Part shown: in pieces, positions 6,781-14,276 of the stretch
How the letters are laid out: each line of letters opens with the position of its first letter
How positions within the stretch are numbered: the stretch's first letter is position 1
Assembly (NCBI GenBank): GCA_051652245.1
Contig: JBOFTV010000043.1
Location: 1 to 31,146, forward strand
Reading direction: 5' to 3'
From: BHER01 sp051652245
Lineage (GTDB): Bacteria; Bacillota_I; Bacilli_A; Culicoidibacterales; Culicoidibacteraceae
Length of the DNA stretch: 31,146 nt
Notes under the pieces: generated by a model
The model's input: only the letters and a program-made list of their open reading frames with translations
Databases searched by the model: none
What the model was told of the DNA's origin: nothing
Program-made: the position numbers and the translations under genes

Positions 6781-7989
6781 TTATTCCCCCGTACTATATT
6801 TCCCAGCAGTAAAACCAGTGGATAGGGCGGCTGTAATATTATAACCGCCAGTAAAACCATTAATATCTAAGATTTCACCCGCAAAAGATAAATTAGTTAC
6901 TAATTTAGATTTCATTGTTCGTGGGTCAACTTCTTTAAGTGGGATGCCACCATTTGTTACAAAAGCTTGCGTAAATCCACGTGTATCATAAACGGAAAGG
7001 GGAAAAGCTTTGACCATGATGAAAATTGCCAACAATACGGGTGCTGTAAGGTGCTGGGGGTGTTGGTCAATGATATATTGAATGAGACGCTTTGGTAGCC
7101 CTAAAACTTGGAGATATGTGGCAATGGGGAGACTTTGCCTAACATAGTCAGCCTGTAAAATTTCTAATTTAATTGTTGGTAAAAAGTCAATTTCTAATTT
7201 AACAACACTAAGCTTTTCAAGCAAAGTAATAACATAAAAACTCGACCTTAATGCAGCGGGGCCAGAAATACCAAAGTGTGTAAAAAGAAGGTCGTGGGTA
7301 ATTTGTTTACTAACTTTTTTGTGATTATAAATTGAAATAGTTACATCTTTAAATGAAAGACCTTGTAGCGTTTTATTTTGGATGACTTCATCATTAGAAA
7401 CCAAAGGGACCTCTGCAGGAACTAGTTTTGTAATGGTGTGACCAAAGCTTTGAGCAAGTGTGTAGCCCACGCCATTTGAACCAGAACTAGGGAGACATTT
7501 ACCACCAGTTGCTAAAATAATATGGTCAAAATATTCGCTGTTTTGGTTTGTAAAATAAATGAGTTGGAGGGCATTATCAATTGAACTAACGCACGTTTCC
7601 ATCAAGCAGATGACACCAAGGTTGTTAATTTTCTTTTCTAAGGCCGAAACAATATCAGCAGATTTATCACTTTGTGGAAAAACCCGTAAGTGGTCCTCAA
7701 TTTTTAATGCCGTGCCATTTTTAGTAAAAAAAGTCTGGATGTCCTGGCTGTTAAAATTGTGGAGGCTACTGTATAAAAACTTGCCATTTTTGGGGATGTT
7801 GAGGATGACTTGCTCATTTGATACATCAGCAGTCACATTACAGCGCCCACCACCGGTATAGCGTAATTTCTTTCCAAGTAGTGGATTGGAGTCAACTAAG
7901 GTTACTTTTGCTTGGGGATGATGTGTTTTAGCAGAGATTGCCGCCATCATGCCGGCGGGACCTGCTCCAATGATAAAAATATTTGTCAT
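6781..7989 (-). CDS. HI0933/BaiN-family FAD-dependent oxidoreductase (YtfP-like)
   Basis: A 402-aa flavoprotein. The dinucleotide-binding motif GAGPAG is at residues 8-13, and the family hallmark GKKLRYTGGGRCNVT is at 39-53. The C-terminal FAD-contact segment is present (AGEILDINGFTGGYN). Members of this family include BaiN and the uncharacterised YtfP/HI0933 proteins. The physiological substrate is mostly unknown and cannot be inferred here. The ATG is preceded on the minus strand by AAAGGAAG. The gene converges on the secretion-like operon with only 10 bases between stops, and no separate terminator is visible there. It diverges from rsuA across a 147-base region that contains a TATAAT (complement of 8025-8030) suitable as its -10. 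Confidence 0.85.
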   Translation of the reverse strand: MTNIFIIGAGPAGMMAAISAKTHHPQAKVTLVDSNPLLGKKLRYTGGGRCNVTADVSNEQVILNIPKNGKFLYSSLHNFNSQDIQTFFTKNGTALKIEDHLRVFPQSDKSADIVSALEKKINNLGVICLMETCVSSIDNALQLIYFTNQNSEYFDHIILATGGKCLPSSGSNGVGYTLAQSFGHTITKLVPAEVPLVSNDEVIQNKTLQGLSFKDVTISIYNHKKVSKQITHDLLFTHFGISGPAALRSSFYVITLLEKLSVVKLEIDFLPTIKLEILQADYVRQSLPIATYLQVLGLPKRLIQYIIDQHPQHLTAPVLLAIFIMVKAFPLSVYDTRGFTQAFVTNGGIPLKEVDPRTMKSKLVTNLSFAGEILDINGFTGGYNITAALSTGFTAGKYSTGE

Positions 7990-8068
7990 ATGTTACTTCC
8001 TTTAAATTATATTTGCTTTACTTCATTATACCTAATTAGAAGCGGGAAATGAAGCAAAAAAGTACATA

Positions 8069-8086
8069 GTTGACGTAAATCAACTT
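8069..8086. promoter_or_regulatory. Dyad symmetry between divergent promoters (possible operator)
   Basis: AGTTGA-cgtaaa-TCAACT is a perfect 6-bp inverted repeat with a 6-base spacer. It lies just upstream of, and touches, the expected -35 zone of the rsuA promoter, and about 40 bases upstream of the minus-strand flavoprotein's putative -10. The placement fits a repressor or activator site, but chance in AT-rich DNA is possible. Confidence 0.3.
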
Positions 8087-8104
8087 TATCATTTTGCTAA
8101 AATA

Positions 8105-8113
8105 TGGTATAGT
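8105..8113 (+). promoter_or_regulatory. Extended -10 promoter of rsuA-trmB
   Basis: TGGTATAGT gives TATAGT at 8108-8113 with an upstream TG. No canonical -35 was found at 17 bases. It lies 23 bases before the chosen start codon. Confidence 0.5.
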
Positions 8114-8136
8114 ATTAAAGGAAAAGAGGTGTGCTT

Positions 8137-8856
8137 GTGCGTTTAGATAAAATGTTATCCCATGGTGGGTTTGGTACAAGGCGAGAAGTTAAAATTTTAG
8201 TTAGGCAGAAAAGAGTAAAAGTCAACGGCACAACGATTAAAAAAGGTGATATGCAAATAAATGAAACTAAGGACATTGTCACCGTAGATGGCAATAGCTG
8301 TAATTATCAAGAATTTATCTATGTAATGATGCATAAAAAACTTGATGTTGTTTCAGCAAGGGAAGATAAGCTGCACCAAACAGTTTTTGATGACTTACCG
8401 CATCTCTACTATGACCGAAAACTTGCACCTGTTGGGCGATTAGACAAGGATGCAACAGGGTTACTTCTGTTAACAAATGATGGGAAATTAGCACATGAGT
8501 TGTTACTGCCCAAAAACCATGTAGATAAAGTATATCGCGTTATTATTAATAAGCCGCTAACCCCTGAGATGATTGATTTGTTAGAAACAGGTGTTACATT
8601 TTTAGATGGACATGTATGCATGCCAGCAAAAGTCGAGGTTACGGATGAATTAAATATGATATTTTTAACCATTCAAGAAGGGAAATTTCATCAAGTGAAG
8701 AAGATGCTATTAGCTGTTGGAAATGAGGTTCTTGCCTTAAAGCGTGTGCAAATGGGTAATTTATTACTAGATGAAGAGATTCCAGTAGGTGGCTACCGAG
8801 AGCTTACTGATGAAGAGCTAGATAAATTAAACGAAATTCGACGACCAAATCACTAA
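8137..8856 (+). CDS. rsuA: 16S rRNA pseudouridine synthase, RsuA family
   Basis: A 239-aa RsuA/RluB/E/F-type enzyme that isomerises a uridine in rRNA (U516 in the RsuA group). It has an N-terminal S4 RNA-binding domain at about residues 1-60 (RLDKML, TRREVK, KRVKVNG). The catalytic domain carries the key Asp in GRLDKDATGLLLL and a conserved C-terminal IQEGKFHQVKKML motif. I chose GTG at 8137 because it gives the family's usual MRLDK start and sits about 6 bases after AAGAGGTG. A GTG two codons upstream is the alternative. trmB follows 24 bases later, so the two are probably co-transcribed RNA-modification genes. Confidence 0.88.
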   Translation: MRLDKMLSHGGFGTRREVKILVRQKRVKVNGTTIKKGDMQINETKDIVTVDGNSCNYQEFIYVMMHKKLDVVSAREDKLHQTVFDDLPHLYYDRKLAPVGRLDKDATGLLLLTNDGKLAHELLLPKNHVDKVYRVIINKPLTPEMIDLLETGVTFLDGHVCMPAKVEVTDELNMIFLTIQEGKFHQVKKMLLAVGNEVLALKRVQMGNLLLDEEIPVGGYRELTDEELDKLNEIRRPNH

Positions 8857-8880
8857 TTACGAGGAAAAGAGAGAAAACTG

Positions 8881-9519
8881 ATGAGATTAAAGAAGATTCC
8901 ACATGCCACCACATTTTTACAAGAGAGTGGGCAAGTGATTTATTTAAATGATAAAATAAAACAATTAGAAGAAGTACAGGGGCAAGTCGAACTAGAAATT
9001 GGTTGTGGCAAAGGTGATTTCATCCTAGCTCGCGCCGCAGACTTTGCAGCAATCAATTACTATGCAATTGAGAAATTTGATAGTGTTTTACTTAGAGCAG
9101 TGGAAAAAAAGATTGAAGGAAATCTTGACAATATTCAGTTCATTTCGGGTGATGCTGCAGAGCTACTAACTTTATTTTCACCCGGAACATTAACAAGGAT
9201 TTTTTTGAATTTTTCAGATCCTTGGCCTAAAAAGAGACATGCAAAAAGAAGATTAACATATCAAACAAAACTAGAAATGTATCAAAGTTTGCTTACTAAT
9301 ACGGGCGTGCTGGAGTTTAAATCAGATAATCGGACGCTCTATGAATTTACGGTCGTTGAATTATCAGAACAAGGTTGGATAATTCAGGAGTGCTCAACAA
9401 ATGTTCATGACCAAAATAGTTATGTGGAAGCCAAAAAATATACGACAGAATATGAGAAAAGATTCATAGGCAAAGGGCAACAAATTTTTTATTTAAAAGC
9501 GATACCACCTAGAAAATAG
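8881..9519 (+). CDS. trmB: tRNA (guanine-N7)-methyltransferase
   Basis: A 212-aa SAM-dependent methyltransferase that makes m7G46 in the tRNA variable loop. The SAM-binding motif ELEIGCGKGDF is at about residues 37-47, and the TrmB hallmark NFSDPWPKKRHAKRRL follows at about 109-124. Length is normal for the family. It lies directly after rsuA, preceded by ACGAGGAAAAGAG. A 7-bp hairpin (9505-9511 with 9517-9523) overlaps its stop codon, and a terminator follows at 9537. Confidence 0.94.
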   Translation: MRLKKIPHATTFLQESGQVIYLNDKIKQLEEVQGQVELEIGCGKGDFILARAADFAAINYYAIEKFDSVLLRAVEKKIEGNLDNIQFISGDAAELLTLFSPGTLTRIFLNFSDPWPKKRHAKRRLTYQTKLEMYQSLLTNTGVLEFKSDNRTLYEFTVVELSEQGWIIQECSTNVHDQNSYVEAKKYTTEYEKRFIGKGQQIFYLKAIPPRK

Positions 9520-9536
9520 GTGGAGAATCTAGCCAA

Positions 9537-9567
9537 ATGGTTTGAACTTGATTCAAATCATTTTTTT
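9537..9567 (+). terminator. Rho-independent terminator after trmB
   Basis: ATGGTTTGAA (9537-9546) pairs with TTCAAATCAT (9552-9561), one G-U pair, loop of 5, followed by a T run. It closes the rsuA-trmB unit. Confidence 0.75.
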
Positions 9568-9577
9568 ATGAAAAACA

Positions 9578-9605
9578 TTGGTTTAAAGGTATTATGTGGT
9601 ATAAT
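9578..9605 (+). promoter_or_regulatory. Promoter of the M42 peptidase-murC operon
   Basis: TTGGTT at 9578-9583, a 16-base spacer, then TATAAT at 9600-9605 with an extended TGG just before it. It lies between the trmB terminator and the peptidase start. Confidence 0.65.
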
Positions 9606-9670
9606 TGTCTTATGTGATTTCAGCAATTGACTGAAATTTTTTAAAGAAAAAATAAAGTGAGGTATAGATA

Positions 9671-10765
9671 ATGGATTTTTCAAAAGAGATATTTACGCAA
9701 AAATTAGAGATTTTTTCTAATGAAGTGGGAGTTAGTGGTCATGAAGATGCCATTGCTAAACTATTGAGTACAACATTTAAAGAGCAAAACTTGTTTGTTA
9801 GACGTGATGCATTAGGTGGAATCTACGCATCTAATATTGATTTTACGCAGCCTTCAAGAAGAAAGCGCGTACTAATATGTGGTCATATGGATGAAGTTGG
9901 TTTCATGGCTAAAGAGATTTTGCCAAATGGCTTGGTAAAAGTTAATAATATTGGTGGCATCGTGTTAGAAAGTTTATTTGGTGTTCGTGTTTGCTATTTT
10001 GGCAATGGTAAGAAAGTTGGTGTTTTTACAGCTCTTCCAGCACATTTTGCTGTAGAAAATGTTATTAAAACGCGCGATTTAGCAATAGATTTCGGTTTTG
10101 AAGATGATGTAGAGGCGCGAAAATTTGGTATGAATGAAGGAACAGTGATATCATTTGACACAACATTTGTTAAAACAGCAAATGAGCACCGTTTCATAGG
10201 AAAAGCACTCGATAATCGCTATAGTTGTGCGATGCTTGCAACATTGTCGCAGACCATTTTCACGGATTTGTTTGCAAATGAAGAAATTGATGTCATTTTA
10301 GGAGCAACGGTAATGGAAGAAATTGGATTAAAAGGTGCAGAGGCGGCAATTAATATGATTAAACCCGACTTTACAATTGTGTTAGACTGTTCTCCAGCAG
10401 CCGATACCTTACCAAAAGATAATAAAAATGGTGTACTAGGAAAGGGGATGCTATATCGTTATATGGATCGTACAATGATTATGACTGAACGTGTCAAACG
10501 TTACTTTTTAATTGTTTTAGATAAGCATAGCATTAGATATCAACCATATGTTTCCAGTGGTGGCACGGATGCAGGCCGGATTATGGAACTAAATAAAGGA
10601 ATTCCAACCGTAACATGTTGTGTACCATCACGTTATATCCACAATAGTTCAGCTATTATAGATATTCGTGATGCTGAAGAAGCCTATAAAGCAATTTGGT
10701 CACTAGCACAAAATTATAAAGAAGATATCCACAATTATTTGCACTATAAAAATGAGGCTGAATAA
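9671..10765 (+). CDS. M42-family glutamyl aminopeptidase (YtoP-like)
   Basis: A 364-aa cytosolic metallo-aminopeptidase of family M42 (PepA/YtoP/tetrahedral aminopeptidase group) that trims N-terminal residues from peptides. Metal ligands and catalytic residues are visible in GHMDEVGF (about 76-83), KALDNRYS (about 178-185), MEEIGLKGAE (with the general-base Glu), DCSPAAD and the late YIHNSS. Length is normal. It heads an operon after its own promoter, with GTGAGGT before the ATG, and ends in a TAATG overlap with the next gene. The same gene order with trmB and ytpR occurs in Bacillus-type genomes. Confidence 0.9.
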   Translation: MDFSKEIFTQKLEIFSNEVGVSGHEDAIAKLLSTTFKEQNLFVRRDALGGIYASNIDFTQPSRRKRVLICGHMDEVGFMAKEILPNGLVKVNNIGGIVLESLFGVRVCYFGNGKKVGVFTALPAHFAVENVIKTRDLAIDFGFEDDVEARKFGMNEGTVISFDTTFVKTANEHRFIGKALDNRYSCAMLATLSQTIFTDLFANEEIDVILGATVMEEIGLKGAEAAINMIKPDFTIVLDCSPAADTLPKDNKNGVLGKGMLYRYMDRTMIMTERVKRYFLIVLDKHSIRYQPYVSSGGTDAGRIMELNKGIPTVTCCVPSRYIHNSSAIIDIRDAEEAYKAIWSLAQNYKEDIHNYLHYKNEAE

Positions 10766-11427
10766 TGAAGAAAATACAAGATAATATATTTTTAGTGATG
10801 ACAACAGCCATTGTATTAGTTTTAAGTGTAGTTCAAGGAATTAATTCTTTGGTAGTCCCACAGGATATTGTGCTACTTGCTAATAATTTTCCTGATACAA
10901 TAAGTCAAGCATTAGAGGTTAAGCAGGGTGCTCTAACGTATGAAAATGATTATCTTACGCTAGCATTGCCACGCGGGATGCAATTGTATGCAGTTGATCA
11001 AAATAATATTAAAATAAGATCACAACAAGGATATTATGAAGCGCATACTTTTATCTCAGCTATAGATACAGTTCAATACGGGAGAAAAAAATTTCAAACC
11101 CCACAAGAATACACGCTAACAGCAGTAGATGGCACAAACTACGTTATCTTTGTTAAGGATACCAATAGTGATTACTTGTCGCTTGGACTTTTTTCAAATC
11201 GTGTTGAAATAACAACTAGGGTTCATAAAAGTAAGTTTGAACAAGCTTTACTAGAGTCTATTCAAATCATCAAAAATATCAACCCTAAAATAAATGAAGA
11301 AATGAAAATATTTATTGAAGGAAATCAAAAACCTAATGCGAGTAGTCCCTCAAGCGATGGTGGCTATGGTGAAGGACAAGGAGAAGAAGGAACACAAGAG
11401 AACAAAATCTTGTTGAATAAAAACTAG
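10765..11427 (+). CDS. Hypothetical membrane-anchored protein with acidic low-complexity tail
   Basis: A 220-aa protein I do not recognise. One N-terminal hydrophobic segment (about residues 9-27) could be a membrane anchor or uncleaved signal; there is no lipobox cysteine. The middle region (about 35-190) is beta-rich, with LALPRGMQLYAVDQNNIKIR and YLSLGLFSNRVEITT. The last 35 residues are low complexity, rich in Ser, Gly, Glu and Gln (SSPSSDGGYGEGQGEEG), a composition typical of exposed linkers. It overlaps the M42 peptidase stop by one base and is followed 13 bases later by ytpR, so it is cotranscribed. In Bacillus this slot holds other small genes (ytzB, ytpP, ytpQ), so this looks like a lineage-specific insertion. 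Confidence 0.75.
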   Translation: MKKIQDNIFLVMTTAIVLVLSVVQGINSLVVPQDIVLLANNFPDTISQALEVKQGALTYENDYLTLALPRGMQLYAVDQNNIKIRSQQGYYEAHTFISAIDTVQYGRKKFQTPQEYTLTAVDGTNYVIFVKDTNSDYLSLGLFSNRVEITTRVHKSKFEQALLESIQIIKNINPKINEEMKIFIEGNQKPNASSPSSDGGYGEGQGEEGTQENKILLNKN

Positions 11428-11440
11428 GAAGGAAATTAAG

Positions 11441-12070
11441 ATGATTTATGTATATAATGAAATTGGATTAAATGACACGCTCCTATGTATTGCTAATAAA
11501 AAGGGAGACAGTCAAATCAAATATATAACAGTAAGCGATGTTGTTCAAATAGTAGGAAGTGGGAAGTTAATTGGATATAATATCAAAAATATATCAAAAT
11601 ATATTGACGTTCCTTTTACGGGTACATTATTAGAAGAAAATAAAAACTTCAATCAGAAAATAGTAAAGATAATTGAAGCAGCTTTTCCTCAATGGGGCGG
11701 AGATAAACAAAGCATAAAACAAGCTTTTGTTGTTGGTCATGTTATGTCATGTACTCCACATCCAGACAGTCAAAAATTATCAGTGTGCGAAGTTGATGTA
11801 GGCGATCAAATATTGCAAATTGTTTGTGGTGCCAAAAATGTTGCCAAAAATCAATTAGTTGTCGTGGCTAAAATTGGTTCAATTATGCCAAGTGGATTAC
11901 TCATCGAGCCCGGAATTTTGCGAAAAGAACTATCAAATGGAATGATTTGTTCGGCAAAAGAACTTAATTTACCAGTTGAATTACAGAATCCGGGAATTTT
12001 AGTGTTGCCACAAGGAGCAGAGATAGGAACAGCTTTTTTTAAATATTATAATAAGGAAATGAAAAAATAA
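11441..12070 (+). CDS. ytpR: YtpR: DUF4479 plus tRNA-binding (EMAP/Arc1p-like) domain protein
   Basis: A 209-aa protein of the YtpR family. The N-terminal half (about 1-95) corresponds to DUF4479. The C-terminal half is the OB-fold tRNA-binding domain seen in PheT and MetS, with FVVGHVMSCTPHPDSQKLSV, CGAKNVAKNQLVVVAKIGS, and SNGMICSAKEL near the end. The exact cellular role of stand-alone YtpR is not established; tRNA or other RNA binding is inferred from the domain. The stop overlaps the murC start (TAATGG), so translation of the two is coupled. Confidence 0.9.
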   Translation: MIYVYNEIGLNDTLLCIANKKGDSQIKYITVSDVVQIVGSGKLIGYNIKNISKYIDVPFTGTLLEENKNFNQKIVKIIEAAFPQWGGDKQSIKQAFVVGHVMSCTPHPDSQKLSVCEVDVGDQILQIVCGAKNVAKNQLVVVAKIGSIMPSGLLIEPGILRKELSNGMICSAKELNLPVELQNPGILVLPQGAEIGTAFFKYYNKEMKK

Positions 12071-13383
12071 TGGCGAATATTTATTTTATAGGAATCAAAG
12101 GTGCAGGAATGAGTGCGCTAGCGAATATATTAAAAGCTTTAGGGAATAATGTCGTAGGATCAGATATTGAAAGTTATGTCTTTACACAGGATGCGCTCAT
12201 TAGCAATGGTATTAGAATTTTACCTTTTTCAGTAACGAACATGGAGAACAAATATGATGTAATTATAAAGGGGAATGCATTCCATGCAACTAATAATGCA
12301 GAGGTTGCATATTTAGAGCAAACAGGAATTTGCTACACCTCATATTATGAGTTTTTAGCAGCATTTTTAGGTTCATATACATCGATTGCCGTGAGTGGAA
12401 CACATGGTAAAACAACAACAACAGGTTTACTTGCACAAGGGTTTTCACATGAAAACCTAGCTTGTCTAATTGGTGATGGAACGGGAATGGCTCAAGTAGA
12501 TGCAAAATATTTTCTGTTTGAGGCATGCGAGTATAAGCGTCATTTCTTATGGTATGAACCAACATATTTAATTATTACAAACATTGAATTTGATCATCCG
12601 GATTATTTTGAAGATATCGATGACGTAATTGAAGCATTTACGGAAGCCGCAAATAGGACAAAGCAAATAGTAATCGCTTATGGCGATGATTTAAACGTGC
12701 AAAAATTACAAGCAACAATGCATCAGCAGAAAATGTTGACGTATGGTTTTTTAGCGAGAAATGATTATCAAATCCTTGATTACCAACCGACCAATCAAGG
12801 ATTTACGTTTAGAATTAAAACCAATTTTGAAACCTTCGGACCATTCGAACTTCCATTTTTTGGAAAGCACATGCTCTTAAATGCCGTTTCAACAATTGTT
12901 GTTGGCCATTTAGAAAAATTAAATTTAGTGGAAATGGTTGCGCGCTTGGCACTATTTAATGGTGTTAAAAGACGATTTAACATTGAAGAAGTCGGGTCTG
13001 AAATTTTTGTTGATGATTATGCACACCACCCAACAGAAATCAGGGTTACATTAGAGGCAGCGCGTCAAAAATTCCCTACAAAACAGGTGATTACAATTTT
13101 TCAGCCACATACTTTTTCGCGAACAAATACGCTTGCTAATGATTTTGCGGAGGCACTAAAGGGAAGCGATGAAATTTATGTCACTGATATTTTTGCTTCA
13201 GCACGAGAGAAAAATGAAGATACTGTACCAACAGTTTTACTTACGCGTTTAAAGGAGGCTAAGCGTCTCACTTTTGATAATATTAGTGACTTAACATTGC
13301 ACACTAATAGCGTCTTTATATTTATGGGAGCAGGTAATATCCATGAATATTACCAAAAAGCGAAAGAATTCTTTCAAAAGTAG
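12070..13383 (+). CDS. murC: UDP-N-acetylmuramate--L-alanine ligase
   Basis: A 437-aa Mur ligase that adds L-Ala to UDP-MurNAc, the first amino-acid step of peptidoglycan stem synthesis in the cytosol. The N-terminal Rossmann loop is FIGIKGAGMSALA. The ATP-binding P-loop SGTHGKTTTT is at residues 109-118. The central-domain motif NIEFDHPDYF and the late VDDYAHHPTEI and FQPHTFSR motifs are all typical of MurC. Length is normal. It is the last gene of the operon starting at the M42 peptidase, and the ytxG-ccpA unit with its own promoter begins after it. Confidence 0.95.
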   Translation: MANIYFIGIKGAGMSALANILKALGNNVVGSDIESYVFTQDALISNGIRILPFSVTNMENKYDVIIKGNAFHATNNAEVAYLEQTGICYTSYYEFLAAFLGSYTSIAVSGTHGKTTTTGLLAQGFSHENLACLIGDGTGMAQVDAKYFLFEACEYKRHFLWYEPTYLIITNIEFDHPDYFEDIDDVIEAFTEAANRTKQIVIAYGDDLNVQKLQATMHQQKMLTYGFLARNDYQILDYQPTNQGFTFRIKTNFETFGPFELPFFGKHMLLNAVSTIVVGHLEKLNLVEMVARLALFNGVKRRFNIEEVGSEIFVDDYAHHPTEIRVTLEAARQKFPTKQVITIFQPHTFSRTNTLANDFAEALKGSDEIYVTDIFASAREKNEDTVPTVLLTRLKEAKRLTFDNISDLTLHTNSVFIFMGAGNIHEYYQKAKEFFQK

Positions 13384-13384
13384 A

Positions 13385-13421
13385 GTAAAACGTTTTCAAA
13401 TGAACTAATATTTGATATAAT
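13385..13421 (+). promoter_or_regulatory. Promoter of ytxG-ytxH(-ccpA) overlapping a cre-like palindrome
   Basis: The -10 is TATAAT at 13416-13421. The -35 is weak (TTTTCA, 13393-13398) at a 17-base spacing. The -35 lies inside GTAAAACGTTTTCA (13385-13398), which matches 12 of 14 positions of the catabolite-responsive-element consensus TGWNANCGNTNWCA and is centred on AAAACGTTTT. CcpA bound here would block the promoter. The promoter is fairly clear; the cre is tentative. Confidence 0.5.
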
Positions 13422-13473
13422 GGGGAAGTAAACTATAAACAAAAGGGAAAATAGAATCGAAAGGGGTGTTCCG

Positions 13474-13779
13474 ATGTTGCAAATATCAATTGATCCAATT
13501 AACATTATTTGGATGTTATTAGGTGGCTTGATTATCGTAGGAATTATTCTGCTCGTGCAAGTTTTACGCTTTGTTAAGCAACTTATGGAAGCAGCAAGGG
13601 AAGCCCAGGCTGCAATTGTACGTGCTCAGGAATTAATTGAGCAGACAAATAAGATGATTATTCAGACTACTGAGATTACAGAGCGAGTTAATAATAGTTA
13701 CAAACAAGTAAATACAATGCTTGATTATGCAACAACAGGAGTTACAAACTTTGTGTTATCAAAAATTGATAAAAAGTAA
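13474..13779 (+). CDS. ytxG: DUF948 membrane protein (YtxG-like)
   Basis: A 101-aa protein with one N-terminal membrane helix at about residues 12-32 (MLLGGLIIVGIILLVQVL), followed by a cytoplasmic or extracytoplasmic coiled coil rich in Ala, Gln and Glu (REAQAAIVRAQELIEQ). This is the DUF948/YtxG layout, and the neighbours ytxH and ccpA match that assignment. Function is not established; general-stress and envelope roles are suspected for the family. GAAAGGGGTG precedes the ATG. ytxH follows 38 bases later. Confidence 0.8.
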   Translation: MLQISIDPINIIWMLLGGLIIVGIILLVQVLRFVKQLMEAAREAQAAIVRAQELIEQTNKMIIQTTEITERVNNSYKQVNTMLDYATTGVTNFVLSKIDKK

Positions 13780-13817
13780 TTTTAAGTAAATAATTAAAAA
13801 ATATGGAGGAATGCGAA

Positions 13818-14198
13818 ATGGCAGAACAAAAGAAATCAGGAATTATTGGTTCATTATTGAAAGTAAGTGCGGGTTTGATTGTGGGAGCAGGAGCAGGATT
13901 TATTGCAGGAGTTATGCTAGCGCCAAAAGCAGGAAAAGAAACACGTGAAGATGTTAAATCGGTTTCACTTAAATTAAAGGCTGATGCTAATGAAAAAGTG
14001 AACGAATTAAAAGAACGCAGTGAAAATATAATTCGCCGTGGTACGTCAACACTTAAAATTGGTCAAAATGAAACAGATGAGTTAACAGCAGATTTACCTA
14101 TTTCAACAACGACAAATGTTCAGGCAACAAGGGAAAAGAATTCAACTGAAAGTTTACTTGAAAGAATTCAAGGCGTAACGGCAGATAATCTCGACTAA
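13818..14198 (+). CDS. ytxH: YtxH-family protein
   Basis: A 126-aa YtxH-like protein. An N-terminal glycine-rich hydrophobic helix (about 9-30, LLKVSAGLIVGAGAGFIAGV) is followed by the family signature MLAPKAGKETREDVK. A charged helical region and a low-complexity Ser/Thr-rich tail come next. The start at 13818 is chosen because GGAGG at 13805-13809 lies at the correct distance. The ATG at 13803 overlaps that site and is unlikely. It is a small membrane-associated, stress-linked family of unknown biochemical role. A terminator follows, before ccpA. Confidence 0.82.
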   Translation: MAEQKKSGIIGSLLKVSAGLIVGAGAGFIAGVMLAPKAGKETREDVKSVSLKLKADANEKVNELKERSENIIRRGTSTLKIGQNETDELTADLPISTTTNVQATREKNSTESLLERIQGVTADNLD

Positions 14199-14211
14199 TA
14201 TTAATAAAATG

Positions 14212-14249
14212 CTGCTTGATATGCATATACAAGTAGCTTTTATTTTTTG
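14212..14249 (+). terminator. Rho-independent terminator between ytxH and ccpA
   Basis: GCTGCTTG (14212-14219) pairs with CAAGTAGC (14231-14238) with one G-U pair, loop of 11, followed by TTTTATTTTTT. No obvious separate promoter was seen before ccpA, so the terminator may be leaky or ccpA may rely on a weak promoter. Confidence 0.65.
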
Positions 14250-14276
14250 TAAACTATAAAGAAAGAAGGGTGTACA

